The notes under the pieces: generated by a model
Told to the model about the DNA's origin: nothing
Database searches by the model: none
What the model saw: only the letters and a program-made list of their open reading frames with translations
In this document: positions 7,698-16,265 of the stretch, piece by piece
Layout: each line of letters opens with the position of its first letter
How positions within the stretch are numbered: the first letter of the stretch is position 1
Made by a program: the position numbers and the translations under genes
Assembly: GCA_045807945.1 (NCBI GenBank)
Contig: JBJMGI010000032.1
Location: forward strand, 1 to 26,742
Length of the DNA: 26,742 nucleotides
DNA from: CAVQGF01 sp045807945
GTDB taxonomy: Bacteria; Acidobacteriota; Terriglobia; Terriglobales; Acidobacteriaceae
Reading direction: 5' to 3'

Positions 7698-8183
7698 ATG
7701 CTCTCCATAAGACCCGCAACTGCGAAAGACGCTGCCCTCATCGTGCAGTTCGTCCGCGATCTGGCCGAATACGAGCGCGACCCGAAAGCCGCGGTCGCGA
7801 CCGAGGCGGACTTTATCCGCGACGGCTTCGGAGCTGATCCGAAATTCAAAGTCGTGTTCGCCGAGTGGAACGGTGAGCCAGCCGGCTTTGCGCTCTTCTT
7901 TTACAACTACTCGACTTGGCAGGGGCGCCCGGGACTTTACCTGGAAGATCTATTCGTAAAGCCAGAGTTTCGTGGCAAAGGAATCGGCAAAGCGCTGCTG
8001 CTGCACCTTGCTAAGATTGCTGTCGAGAACAATTGCGGACGCTATCAATGGCAGGTGCTCGATTGGAATACACCGGCAATTGATTTCTACAAGTCCCTCG
8101 GCGCGGAAATCATGAAGGAATGGCTCACTATGCGCGTTGAGGGCGACGCGCTCGAACGCGTCGCAAAGATGGCAAAGCGATGA
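7698..8183 (+). CDS. GNAT family N-acetyltransferase
   Basis: A 161-residue acetyl-CoA-dependent acetyltransferase. The acetyl-CoA loop is at FRGKGIGKALL (motif A), preceded by the strand LYLEDLFVKPEF. The C-terminal part has DWNTPAIDFYKSLGA, typical of the spermidine/diamine acetyltransferase-like branch. The acceptor may be a polyamine or other small amine, but the sequence does not prove this. It lies between lipA and trmFO and its stop overlaps the trmFO start (ATGA), so translation of the two is probably coupled. Cytoplasmic. Confidence 0.9.
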   Translation: MLSIRPATAKDAALIVQFVRDLAEYERDPKAAVATEADFIRDGFGADPKFKVVFAEWNGEPAGFALFFYNYSTWQGRPGLYLEDLFVKPEFRGKGIGKALLLHLAKIAVENNCGRYQWQVLDWNTPAIDFYKSLGAEIMKEWLTMRVEGDALERVAKMAKR

Positions 8184-9505
8184 AGGTCAAAGTCATCGGC
8201 GCGGGACTCGCAGGCTCGGAAGCGGCTTGGCAGTGCGCGCGGCGCGGTGTCGCGGTGGAGCTCTACGAGATGCGCCCGGTCCGGCAGACGCCTGCCCACC
8301 AGACGGAAAATTTCGCTGAGCTCGTCTGCTCGAACTCGCTAAAATCAACTTCGCTGAATACTGCTCCCTGGCTGCTCAAGGAAGAGATGCGGCATGCCAG
8401 CTCGCTTCTGCTGGAGATTGCCGAAGCTTGCGCCGTTCCTGCCGGGCACGCGCTAGCGGTGGATAGGGCTATCTTTTCCGCAAAGGTTACGGAAGCGATT
8501 TTCCGCGAGCCGCTGATACGTGTGCTGCGCGAAGAAGTAACCCGCATCGATGAAAGCGGTGCTCCGACGATCATCGCGACGGGTCCTCTCACCTCAGACG
8601 CGCTGTCGGTGGAGATTGCCCGGCTTTCCGGAAATGATCATCTCTACTTCTACGATTCCATTTCGCCCATCGTAGACGCGGGCTCGATCGACATGTCGCG
8701 CGTATACATGGCCGCGCGTTACGACAAGGGAACAGCCGACTACATCAATTGCCCATTTACGAAGGAAGAGTACGAAACCTTCATAGACGCGCTGGTCGCG
8801 GCTGAATCGGTGGAAGATAAAGATTGGGAGAAGCTGAATTACTTCGAAGGCTGCCTGCCGATCGAAGAGATCGCGCGACGCGGACGCGAGACGCTGCGCT
8901 TCGGTCCGATGAAGCCGGTGGGGCTAAGAAACCCGCGCACGGGCCGCGCTCCCTACGCGGTGGTGCAATTGCGTCAGGAGAACCAGCGCGCGGATTCCTA
9001 CAACATCGTCGGATTCCAGAACCACATGAAGTTCGGCGACCAGGCGCGTGTGCTGCGGCTGATACCGGGCTTGGAGAATGCCAGTTTCCTGCGCTTCGGC
9101 CAGATCCATCGCAACACTTACATCAACGCGCCGACTCTCCTCAGCGAGACGCTCCAGATGAAGTCGCATCCGAGCGTGATCTTTGCCGGGCAGATCTGCG
9201 GCGTTGAAGGTTACGTTGAGTCCATCGCGATGGGATTGCTCGCCGGGCAGGTTGCTGCTGGGATCGTTTCGAACGCGGAGATCGCCGCGCCGCCGCGTGC
9301 CTCTGGCTTCGGCTCGCTCACGCATTACCTGACGCAGGCCGAGGCAAAAAACTTCCAGCCCGCGAACATCACCTTCGACCTGCTACCGGCACTCGAACAC
9401 CGCGTGCGCGACAAGCAAGAACGGCATCGATTGCAGTGCGATCGCGCTCTCGCCGCCTTCGACCAATGGCTTGCCTTGCTGAGACCACAACCAGTTGCTG
9501 TTTAG
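8180..9505 (+). CDS. trmFO: Methylenetetrahydrofolate-tRNA-(uracil-5-)-methyltransferase TrmFO
   Basis: An FAD- and folate-dependent enzyme that makes m5U54 (ribothymidine) in the T-loop of tRNA. It has 441 residues, full length. The N-terminal dinucleotide-binding motif is IGAGLAGSEAAW, followed by the family-specific stretch ELYEMRP..TPAHQT and LVCSNSLKS. The C-terminal half has GQICGVEGYVESIAMG, the second FAD-contacting region. TrmFO replaces the SAM-dependent TrmA in many Gram-positives, Acidobacteria and some proteobacteria. The start overlaps the GNAT stop. Its TAG stop overlaps the TAA of the convergent der gene. Confidence 0.96.
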   Translation: MKVKVIGAGLAGSEAAWQCARRGVAVELYEMRPVRQTPAHQTENFAELVCSNSLKSTSLNTAPWLLKEEMRHASSLLLEIAEACAVPAGHALAVDRAIFSAKVTEAIFREPLIRVLREEVTRIDESGAPTIIATGPLTSDALSVEIARLSGNDHLYFYDSISPIVDAGSIDMSRVYMAARYDKGTADYINCPFTKEEYETFIDALVAAESVEDKDWEKLNYFEGCLPIEEIARRGRETLRFGPMKPVGLRNPRTGRAPYAVVQLRQENQRADSYNIVGFQNHMKFGDQARVLRLIPGLENASFLRFGQIHRNTYINAPTLLSETLQMKSHPSVIFAGQICGVEGYVESIAMGLLAGQVAAGIVSNAEIAAPPRASGFGSLTHYLTQAEAKNFQPANITFDLLPALEHRVRDKQERHRLQCDRALAAFDQWLALLRPQPVAV

Positions 9506-10938
9506 TGGCGGTCGGGCGCGCGGTTCTTGATCCAAATGGGTGAACCTTCGAAGCCGAAGGCTTTGCGAATCTCGTTCTCCAAAAATCTTTGATAGGAAAA
9601 ATGCAGCTTCACCGCCCGATCGGTGAAGATGATGAACGTTGGCGGAGACGTGGCCGCCTGCGTGACGTACTTGATGCGGACGCGTTTTGCCGAAGGAACG
9701 GAGGCGCGCTCGAAATCCACCTGCTTGAGGAAGCGGTTCATCTCGCCGGTAGTGACGCGCTTGCGGCGTTCGGCAGCGACGTGTTCGAGCTTCGAGAATA
9801 ACTCCTTCATTCCTTTGCCCGACGCCGCCGAGACGAACACGATGGGCGCATAGTTCAAGAACTTCATCGCGCGGCGTGCCTGCTCTTCGAAGATGCCGCG
9901 CTCGGCAGGCGGCTTGCCGTCAGTGCGGGCGTGCGTGACCAGGTCCCACTTGTTGACGACGATCACGATAGACCGGCCGCTCTCATGCGCGTAGCCGGCA
10001 ATCGTCGCATCGCTCGAGGTGACGCCTTCGGTCGCATCGATCACCATGAGCGCCACGTCTGCGGCTTCCAGGTGCTTGCGCGCCATGACTACGGAAAGTT
10101 TTTCCGCCATCAGGTGCGTCTTGCCTTTGCGGCGAATGCCGGCGGTGTCGATAAAGCGGAACTGCTTACCGTCGCGCTCGACGATCTCGTCCACAGCGTC
10201 GCGTGTGGTCCCCGCGACCGGCGAGACGATAGCGCGCGAAGTCCCGGTGAGCTGATTCAGCAAAGTTGATTTGCCTACGTTAGGCCGGCCGATAATGGCG
10301 ACCTTCACCTCGCGACTATCTTCTTCTTCCGCTGGTTCGTCTGCGAGTTCCTCGGAAGCAAGTGCGTCAGGTGCTGCGGCACTCTCAAGTCCGGGCGGAA
10401 TGACTTCAAGCACTGCTTCCAAAAGTTCGGCGACGCCCAGTCCGTGTTCGGCGGAGATCGGCTTCAGATTCTTGATGCCGAGACGGCGAAAATTTTCGGC
10501 TTCGGCCTCGAGCTTGGGTGAGTCCACCTTATTGACCGCGAGGAATATTGGCTTCCCAGTGCGGATGAGCAGGCGAGCGAGCTCGATATCCGGCGCGGCG
10601 AGTTCGCTGCGGCCATCAACCACCATGATGATGGCGGCTGCTTCGTCGAAGGCGACTCTTGCCTGCCGAAAAATTTCCGCTGGAATGAGTTCCTTGTCTT
10701 CAGGAATGATTCCGCCGGTGTCTACAATGCGCAGCTCGCGGCCGTTCCAGACGACATCGCCGTAGATGCGGTCGCGCGTGATGCCCGGTTCGTCGCCGAC
10801 GATGGAGCGGCGTGAGCCGACGAGCCGGTTGAAGAGCGTGGACTTGCCAACGTTCGGGCGCCCGACGACGGCTACGAGCGGCGCTGCCGAAGAAGGATCG
10901 GTGGCGAGAGGTCTCGGATTGGAGTAATTTCGTTGCAC
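9502..10938 (-). CDS. der: Ribosome biogenesis GTPase Der (EngA)
   Basis: A 478-residue double-GTPase that acts in 50S ribosomal subunit assembly. There are two G domains in tandem, each with its P-loop (GRPNVGKSTLFN, then GRPNVGKSTLLN), switch regions with DTGG and DTAGIRRKG, and NKVD/NKWD base-recognition motifs. A KH-like C-terminal domain follows. An acidic linker (DEPAEEEDS) joins the two G domains. The start is GTG. The gene diverges from the dinG-like helicase across 55 bp and converges on trmFO with overlapping stop codons. Secure identification. Confidence 0.97.
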   Translation of the reverse strand: MQRNYSNPRPLATDPSSAAPLVAVVGRPNVGKSTLFNRLVGSRRSIVGDEPGITRDRIYGDVVWNGRELRIVDTGGIIPEDKELIPAEIFRQARVAFDEAAAIIMVVDGRSELAAPDIELARLLIRTGKPIFLAVNKVDSPKLEAEAENFRRLGIKNLKPISAEHGLGVAELLEAVLEVIPPGLESAAAPDALASEELADEPAEEEDSREVKVAIIGRPNVGKSTLLNQLTGTSRAIVSPVAGTTRDAVDEIVERDGKQFRFIDTAGIRRKGKTHLMAEKLSVVMARKHLEAADVALMVIDATEGVTSSDATIAGYAHESGRSIVIVVNKWDLVTHARTDGKPPAERGIFEEQARRAMKFLNYAPIVFVSAASGKGMKELFSKLEHVAAERRKRVTTGEMNRFLKQVDFERASVPSAKRVRIKYVTQAATSPPTFIIFTDRAVKLHFSYQRFLENEIRKAFGFEGSPIWIKNRAPDRH

Positions 10939-10993
10939 GTTCTACTGAATGGGGCGGCGGCTCTTGCCCAAACCTTTATTATAGAGACTCGCT

Positions 10994-13000
10994 GTGGCCA
11001 CTCCCTCGCATCCCGCGCAGAACCAGAAATCCGACCTGCCCACGCTCTACAATTTTTTCTCGCCGAATGGCGTGCTCTCGCGGACGCATGACAACTACGA
11101 ATTCCGCCGCGGACAGCTGCAAATGGCGCAGGCGGTGGAAGAAGCGCTCGCGGAGAAGCGCCATTTGCTAGTGGAGGCGGGCACCGGAACCGGCAAAACG
11201 CTTGCTTACCTGATGCCGATCCTGCGCTCGGGCAAGCGCGTGGTCATCTCGACAGGAACGAAGAACCTTCAGGAGCAGCTCTTCCTGAAAGATGTCCCAT
11301 TCCTGGAGCGTGCGCTGTTCGGCGAGACGGGGCGGCTTAGTGTTTGCTACATGAAGGGCCGCAACAACTATCTCTGCCGGCAAAAGCTTGCGGACCTTAC
11401 GACCCAGCCGATCCTGAACGGGCTGGAGGAGATCAGCCAGTTCCAGGCGATCGCCGATTGGGAGAAGACGACCGAGACTGGCGACCGAGCAGAAATCGCG
11501 GGACTTCCCGAGTCGAGCGTTTTATGGCCGAAGCTGGACGCGCGAGCCGAGGCGTGCACCGGGCAAAAGTGTCCGCAATTCGATCGATGCTTCATCACCG
11601 AGATGCGGCGGCGCGCCGTCGAGAGCGACGTCATCATCGTCAACCATCATCTTTTTTTTGCTGACCTTGCTATCAAGCAGCTGGCCGATGCGGCTCCGGA
11701 TGCAGGCATTCTGCCGGATTACGGGGCAGTCGTCTTCGACGAAGCGCATGAAGTGGAAGATGTTGCGGGCAGCTATTTCGGGATAACCGTAAGTAATCTG
11801 CGATTCAACGATCTGGTGCGCGACATTGAAACGGTGCTGAAGATGAAAGGCAGCTTCGGCACGGGGATCATGTCGGCAACGAAAAGCGTGCGCGAGCGCT
11901 CGCAATTCTTCTTCTCGCTGCTGCCGCCTGGAGATGGACGATTCGCCTTCGACACCCGGCGCGAGTTCCTGGAAGAGAATGGCGATGAGTACATCGGTTT
12001 GGTGAACTCGCTTGGGCGAGTTACGGCAGAACTCGAAGCGCTGAACCCCAAGCCCGATGAAGTCCTGAATTTTTTGCGGCGGGTAGATGAGCTGCGAGTG
12101 CAGCTCTCATTCGTGATGGAATCGCAGGACCGCAACACTGTGTATTGGATCGAGCGCCGCGGTGAAAGATCCGGACGTCGAGTCTCCGGGAACGCGAATG
12201 TATTTTTGCAGGCGAGCCCGATCGATGTCTCGCAAATATTGCGCGAGCGGCTCTTCAACAATCTGGACACGGCGGTGCTGACGTCCGCAACACTCGCAGT
12301 GAGCGGGGGATTCGACTATTTGAAATCGCGCCTCGGTGTAGAGCATGCGCGCGAGCTCGTGGTTCCATCACATTTCGACTACGAGCGACAGGCGATCCTT
12401 TACGTCCCGCCCGATATGCCGGATCCGCGCACGCCGCAGTTCGCGGGCCGAGCCACGGAGCGGATTCGCCGCGTACTTGAGATCACGCAAGGGCGTGCAT
12501 TCTGCCTCTTCACGAGCTATGCGCAGATGAACGAGATCCACGACCGGCTGCTAGGCGAACTCGAGTATCCGATCCTGTTGCAGGGAAGTGCGCCGAAGAG
12601 CGCATTGCTGGAGGAGTTCCGTGCGACTCCGAATGCGGTGCTGTTCGCGACTGCTTCGTTCTGGCAGGGCGTGGACGTGCAGGGTGAGCAGCTGAGCTGC
12701 GTGATCATCGACCGGCTGCCCTTCGCCGTACCAAATGACCCGGTGGTAGCGGCGCGGATCAAGTCGATTGACGAGAATGGCGGGAACGCGTTCTACGAAT
12801 ATCAGGTGCCCTCGGCGGTGATCGCACTGAAGCAAGGCTTCGGGCGGTTGATCCGCTCGCTGCACGACCGCGGCGTGCTCATGCTGCTGGATAATCGCAT
12901 CGTCAAGAAATCGTACGGACGAGTCTTCCTCGACAGCCTGCCTGCTTACAAGAAGACCACAGAGATCGAAGACGTGGAGTTCTTCTTCGGCGTCCGCTAG
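10994..13000 (+). CDS. dinG: DinG/XPD-type ATP-dependent DNA helicase with Fe-S cluster
   Basis: A 668-residue superfamily 2 helicase that unwinds DNA 5'-to-3', probably clearing R-loops or damaged forks. Walker A is GTGTGKT (residues 63-69) and Walker B is the DEAH box in VFDEAHEVED. The [4Fe-4S] ligands appear to be C128, C188, C193 and C199; the C-x4-C-x5-C spacing of the last three matches E. coli DinG as I recall it. The C-terminal helicase motifs include ATASFWQGVD and QGFGRLIRS. The start is GTG, with TATAGA about 8 nt upstream and no ribosome binding site. DinG and YoaA-like members are hard to separate without a tree. Confidence 0.9.
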   Translation: MATPSHPAQNQKSDLPTLYNFFSPNGVLSRTHDNYEFRRGQLQMAQAVEEALAEKRHLLVEAGTGTGKTLAYLMPILRSGKRVVISTGTKNLQEQLFLKDVPFLERALFGETGRLSVCYMKGRNNYLCRQKLADLTTQPILNGLEEISQFQAIADWEKTTETGDRAEIAGLPESSVLWPKLDARAEACTGQKCPQFDRCFITEMRRRAVESDVIIVNHHLFFADLAIKQLADAAPDAGILPDYGAVVFDEAHEVEDVAGSYFGITVSNLRFNDLVRDIETVLKMKGSFGTGIMSATKSVRERSQFFFSLLPPGDGRFAFDTRREFLEENGDEYIGLVNSLGRVTAELEALNPKPDEVLNFLRRVDELRVQLSFVMESQDRNTVYWIERRGERSGRRVSGNANVFLQASPIDVSQILRERLFNNLDTAVLTSATLAVSGGFDYLKSRLGVEHARELVVPSHFDYERQAILYVPPDMPDPRTPQFAGRATERIRRVLEITQGRAFCLFTSYAQMNEIHDRLLGELEYPILLQGSAPKSALLEEFRATPNAVLFATASFWQGVDVQGEQLSCVIIDRLPFAVPNDPVVAARIKSIDENGGNAFYEYQVPSAVIALKQGFGRLIRSLHDRGVLMLLDNRIVKKSYGRVFLDSLPAYKKTTEIEDVEFFFGVR

Positions 13001-13007
13001 GGGCGCG

Positions 13008-13013
13008 TACACT
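13008..13013 (+). promoter_or_regulatory. -10 element for a leaderless folP transcript
   Basis: TACACT ends 7 nt before the folP ATG, and no ribosome binding site is present. It lies in the 20-nt gap after the helicase gene. Confidence 0.45.
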
Positions 13014-13020
13014 GTTCCGC

Positions 13021-13902
13021 ATGGCGACGCGCCCGCACTTCACGTGGCAATTGCGATCCCGGCGGCTCACGCTGGGCGAGCGCACCCTGGTGATGGGCAT
13101 CGTGAACGTGACGCCGGATTCGTTCAGCGATGGCGGGCAGTTCGAGGACTCGCGCACCGCCATAAATCATGCTCTCTCACTTCTCGATGAAGGTGCCGAC
13201 ATCATTGATGTTGGCGGCGAGTCCACGCGTCCGGGCAAAAAAGCAAAAATCACAGCCCAGCAGGAGCTCGATCGCGTGATGCCGGTGATCGAGGGCATCC
13301 GCAAGGCACGGCCAGGCGCGATCATCTCGATAGATACATACCGCTCCGGCACAGCGCTTGCGGCGATCGAAGCCGGCGTGGAGATCGTCAACGACGTGAG
13401 TGCGATGCGCTGGGACACGGCGATGTCGCTGATTGTGATGGAGGAGAGGCCTGGCGTGATTCTGATGCACATGAGAGGCCAACCCGAAGAGTGGAGAACT
13501 CTGCCGCGCATCCCTGCGGAAGAGTTGTTGCTGGTCGTGAAAACGGAATTGGCTCAGTGGGCTGACGACGCGCTGGGAGCAGGAGTCAATCGCGATCAGA
13601 TCGTGCTGGACCCGGGATTCGGCTTCGGTAAGAACTTCGATGAAAACTACCCGCTGCTGGCGCACTTCCACGAGCTGCATGCGCTCGGGTTCCCCATTTT
13701 GAGTGGGACGTCCCGCAAGTCCTTCATCGGGCGCACGCTTGCGGACCATGGGAAGGACGCCAGAGTGAGCGAGCGGCTGAATGGGACGCTTGCGACGGTG
13801 GTCGCTTCAGTGCTGCAGGGGGCGCACATTGTCCGCGTGCACGACGTAAAAGCAGCGGTGCAGGCGTGCCGGGTAGCTGATGGGATCCTGGCGGCTAGCT
13901 GA
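13021..13902 (+). CDS. folP: Dihydropteroate synthase
   Basis: This enzyme condenses p-aminobenzoate with 6-hydroxymethyl-dihydropterin pyrophosphate in folate synthesis and is the sulfonamide target. It has 293 residues, slightly longer than the common 270-280. Signatures are MGIVNVTPDSFSDGG, DVGGESTRPG, SIDTY, LDPGFGFGK and SGTSRKSFIG, which cover the pterin, pAba and phosphate sites of the TIM barrel. It follows the helicase by 20 nt with its own -10. Its TGA stop abuts the stop of the convergent penicillin-binding protein gene with no spacer. Confidence 0.97.
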   Translation: MATRPHFTWQLRSRRLTLGERTLVMGIVNVTPDSFSDGGQFEDSRTAINHALSLLDEGADIIDVGGESTRPGKKAKITAQQELDRVMPVIEGIRKARPGAIISIDTYRSGTALAAIEAGVEIVNDVSAMRWDTAMSLIVMEERPGVILMHMRGQPEEWRTLPRIPAEELLLVVKTELAQWADDALGAGVNRDQIVLDPGFGFGKNFDENYPLLAHFHELHALGFPILSGTSRKSFIGRTLADHGKDARVSERLNGTLATVVASVLQGAHIVRVHDVKAAVQACRVADGILAAS

Positions 13903-16170
13903 CTACTCGGTCTCTTCGCCGGGCTTGACCGTGGGCGTGTCTTCCTTGATTGCGACCGCATTCGACGGCGGCGGAGGCGGCGGGAAGAAGTCTTCGCTGT
14001 CGAGTCCGACCAGAGCCGATTTCATATAGTTGATCCAAATGGGCAGCGCCGCCAATGCGCCCGCTTCTTTTTTCCCGAGCGTCTTTTTCTCGTCGTAGCC
14101 GACCCATACGCCGCAGGTGACCGAAGGCGAGAAGCCGATAAACCACGCGTCAGTGAAGTCGTTCGTCGTTCCGGTCTTTCCCGCGAGAGGATGCTTGAGC
14201 GCGGAAGCGGTAAACGCGGTCCCGTGCAGCACGACTTCACGCAGCAAGGAAGTCATAGTTCGCGCCGTTGCGGAGCTTATGACGTCTTTTACTTCGGGAT
14301 AATTTTCTTCGAGCACGTGGCCGTCGTAATCCACGACCTTGCGGATGTAGCGCGGCGTCACGCGCACTCCGTCATTCGGGAAGGTGCTATAGGCGGCGAC
14401 TTGTTCGAAGAGAGTCACCTCCGCCGATCCAAGTGCGACCGGGAGATACGGCGGCATCGGCGATGTAATCCCGAACTTGCGCGCGGTATCGATCACGCTT
14501 CGCATACTCACCCGCTCCGCCAACTTCAGCGCAGGAATGTTGCGTGATTCGGCGAGCGCGTGCCGAATCGTGATGTTCCCTTCGAATTTGCCGTCGTAAT
14601 TATGCGGAGAGTAGGGCTGGCCGCCGGAGATGAATGTTGTCGGCGCGTCGAGGATGATGTCGTCGGGCAGCACGCCGTCTTCAACCGCAGCGGTATAGAC
14701 GTAGGGCTTGAACGACGAGCCCGTCTGGCGCAGGGCCTGGGTCGCGCGATTAAATTTAGACTCCTCGTAATCGCGCCCGCCCACCATCGCTTTGATGTCG
14801 CCGGTGGCGTTGTCGATCGCGAGCAATGATCCCTGCGCGCCGCTATCCTGCTCGAGCGTGACTTTGGCGCTACCGTCGTCAGCTATCGAGACGACCTTCA
14901 CGTAAACAATGTCGCCGGGATTGAGGATCTTCGCCGGCGAGCGCTGGCCGGTCCACTTCATATCCCCCTCGGTAATGATGGTTTCGCCATGTCCGAGCTT
15001 CACAGTCGCAGCAACGGGTGAAGTTGCGGTGATCACTCCGTGGATGTAGCCGCCGACCTCGGGCTGGTCTTGCCAATCGGGGTGCTCATAATTTTGGATG
15101 GTCTGCCCAAGATCTCTTACGTTCTTCAGCTTGCCCTTCCAACCGTGGCGGTGCTCATAGGCGACCAGACCATCGAGCACGACCTGGTTCGCCGCGCGCT
15201 GCAGGTCGGTGTTCAGAGTGGTGTAGACGCGCAGCCCACCCTGATGGACTTCATCGCTTCCGTACCTTTTCTCAAGGTACCGGCGAATCTCCTCGGTGAA
15301 CCAGGGCGCGAGCTGGTTAGGACTCGACTGCAACACCACATTCACCGGCTCGGCCTTGGCTTTGGTCGCCTCTGCGGCGGTGATCTTGCCGTCTTCGAGC
15401 ATGGAGTTGATGACCAGATTGCGGCGCTGCGCGGCCTTCTCGGGATTGTTGATCGGCGAATATCCGCCCGGGGATTTTGGAAGTCCGGCGAGTACGGCAG
15501 CTTCTGAGAGCGTGAGATCGCGCGCGCGCTTGTTGAAGTAGAACTGCGACGCCGCTTCAAAGCCGTAAACCCCGTGCCCCAGGTAGATCTGGTTGCAGTA
15601 CATGGTGAGGATCTGCTGCTTGGTGAATCGCCGCTCGATCTGGAGCGACAGCATGATCTCCTGGAATTTGCGGCCTAGCGTACGGTCCTGCGAGAGGAAC
15701 AGGTTGCGCGAAAGCTGCATGGTCAGCGTGGAGGCGCCTTCTTTGCCGCGGTGCGCGCGGAAGTCGTGATAAGCGGCGCCCATCACGCGCCAGAAATTCA
15801 CGCCCCAATGCTTGTCGAAATCTTTGTCTTCGATGGAGATCAGCGCATCCCGCAAGACCTTTGGCAAGTCGTCATATTGCACGATGATGCGGCGCTGCAG
15901 GGCGAACGTACCGATAATCTTGCCTTTGTCGTCGTAAAGCTCGGTGGTCGCGCTGGGACGATAGCGCTCGAGCTCGCTCACTTGCGGCAGGTCGGTCGAG
16001 TAAACGATGAGGAGGCCGGTGAGCGCGCCCACCACTGCGGCGGCAACTATCATCAACGAAAAAACGACGCGACCCACCACCTTTTTGCCCGCAAATTTTA
16101 CGGGAGGCAAGTGGGAATACAGATATTCGACCATGGGAATCTGGCTGGAGGAAGTGAGCAGCTGAAGCAT
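13903..16170 (-). CDS. Class A penicillin-binding protein (glycosyltransferase 51 + transpeptidase), PBP1A type
   Basis: A 755-residue bifunctional peptidoglycan synthase anchored by one N-terminal helix (about residues 33-57). The GT51 domain shows ISIEDKDFDKHWG with catalytic E114, then GASTLTMQLSRN and RKFQEIMLSLQIERRF. The transpeptidase domain shows S485-S-F-K488, SRN and KTGTTNDFTDAW. The extreme C-terminus has a run of prolines and a charged tail. An alternative start at 16134 (MVEYLY) is plausible, since neither site has a good ribosome binding site. The gene lies downstream of the S41-like gene, with a terminator between them. Its stop abuts the folP stop. Confidence 0.94.
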   Translation of the reverse strand: MLQLLTSSSQIPMVEYLYSHLPPVKFAGKKVVGRVVFSLMIVAAAVVGALTGLLIVYSTDLPQVSELERYRPSATTELYDDKGKIIGTFALQRRIIVQYDDLPKVLRDALISIEDKDFDKHWGVNFWRVMGAAYHDFRAHRGKEGASTLTMQLSRNLFLSQDRTLGRKFQEIMLSLQIERRFTKQQILTMYCNQIYLGHGVYGFEAASQFYFNKRARDLTLSEAAVLAGLPKSPGGYSPINNPEKAAQRRNLVINSMLEDGKITAAEATKAKAEPVNVVLQSSPNQLAPWFTEEIRRYLEKRYGSDEVHQGGLRVYTTLNTDLQRAANQVVLDGLVAYEHRHGWKGKLKNVRDLGQTIQNYEHPDWQDQPEVGGYIHGVITATSPVAATVKLGHGETIITEGDMKWTGQRSPAKILNPGDIVYVKVVSIADDGSAKVTLEQDSGAQGSLLAIDNATGDIKAMVGGRDYEESKFNRATQALRQTGSSFKPYVYTAAVEDGVLPDDIILDAPTTFISGGQPYSPHNYDGKFEGNITIRHALAESRNIPALKLAERVSMRSVIDTARKFGITSPMPPYLPVALGSAEVTLFEQVAAYSTFPNDGVRVTPRYIRKVVDYDGHVLEENYPEVKDVISSATARTMTSLLREVVLHGTAFTASALKHPLAGKTGTTNDFTDAWFIGFSPSVTCGVWVGYDEKKTLGKKEAGALAALPIWINYMKSALVGLDSEDFFPPPPPPSNAVAIKEDTPTVKPGEETE

Positions 16171-16220
16171 AGCACGAATTTCAAGGCAGGCAGGCGAGAG
16201 GTTCCGCGGAAGTTAAGCGC

Positions 16221-16250
16221 AAAAAATCGCGGGACGAAGCCCGCGATATC
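16221..16250 (-). terminator. Intrinsic terminator of the S41-like gene
   Basis: On the minus strand, a perfect 8-bp stem (plus-strand arms 16226-16233 ATCGCGGG and 16240-16247 CCCGCGAT, 6-nt loop) is followed by a T-run (A-run at 16221-16226 on plus). It ends transcription of the S41-like gene before the penicillin-binding protein gene. Confidence 0.85.
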
Positions 16251-16265
16251 TGTGATAGCGCCTTG

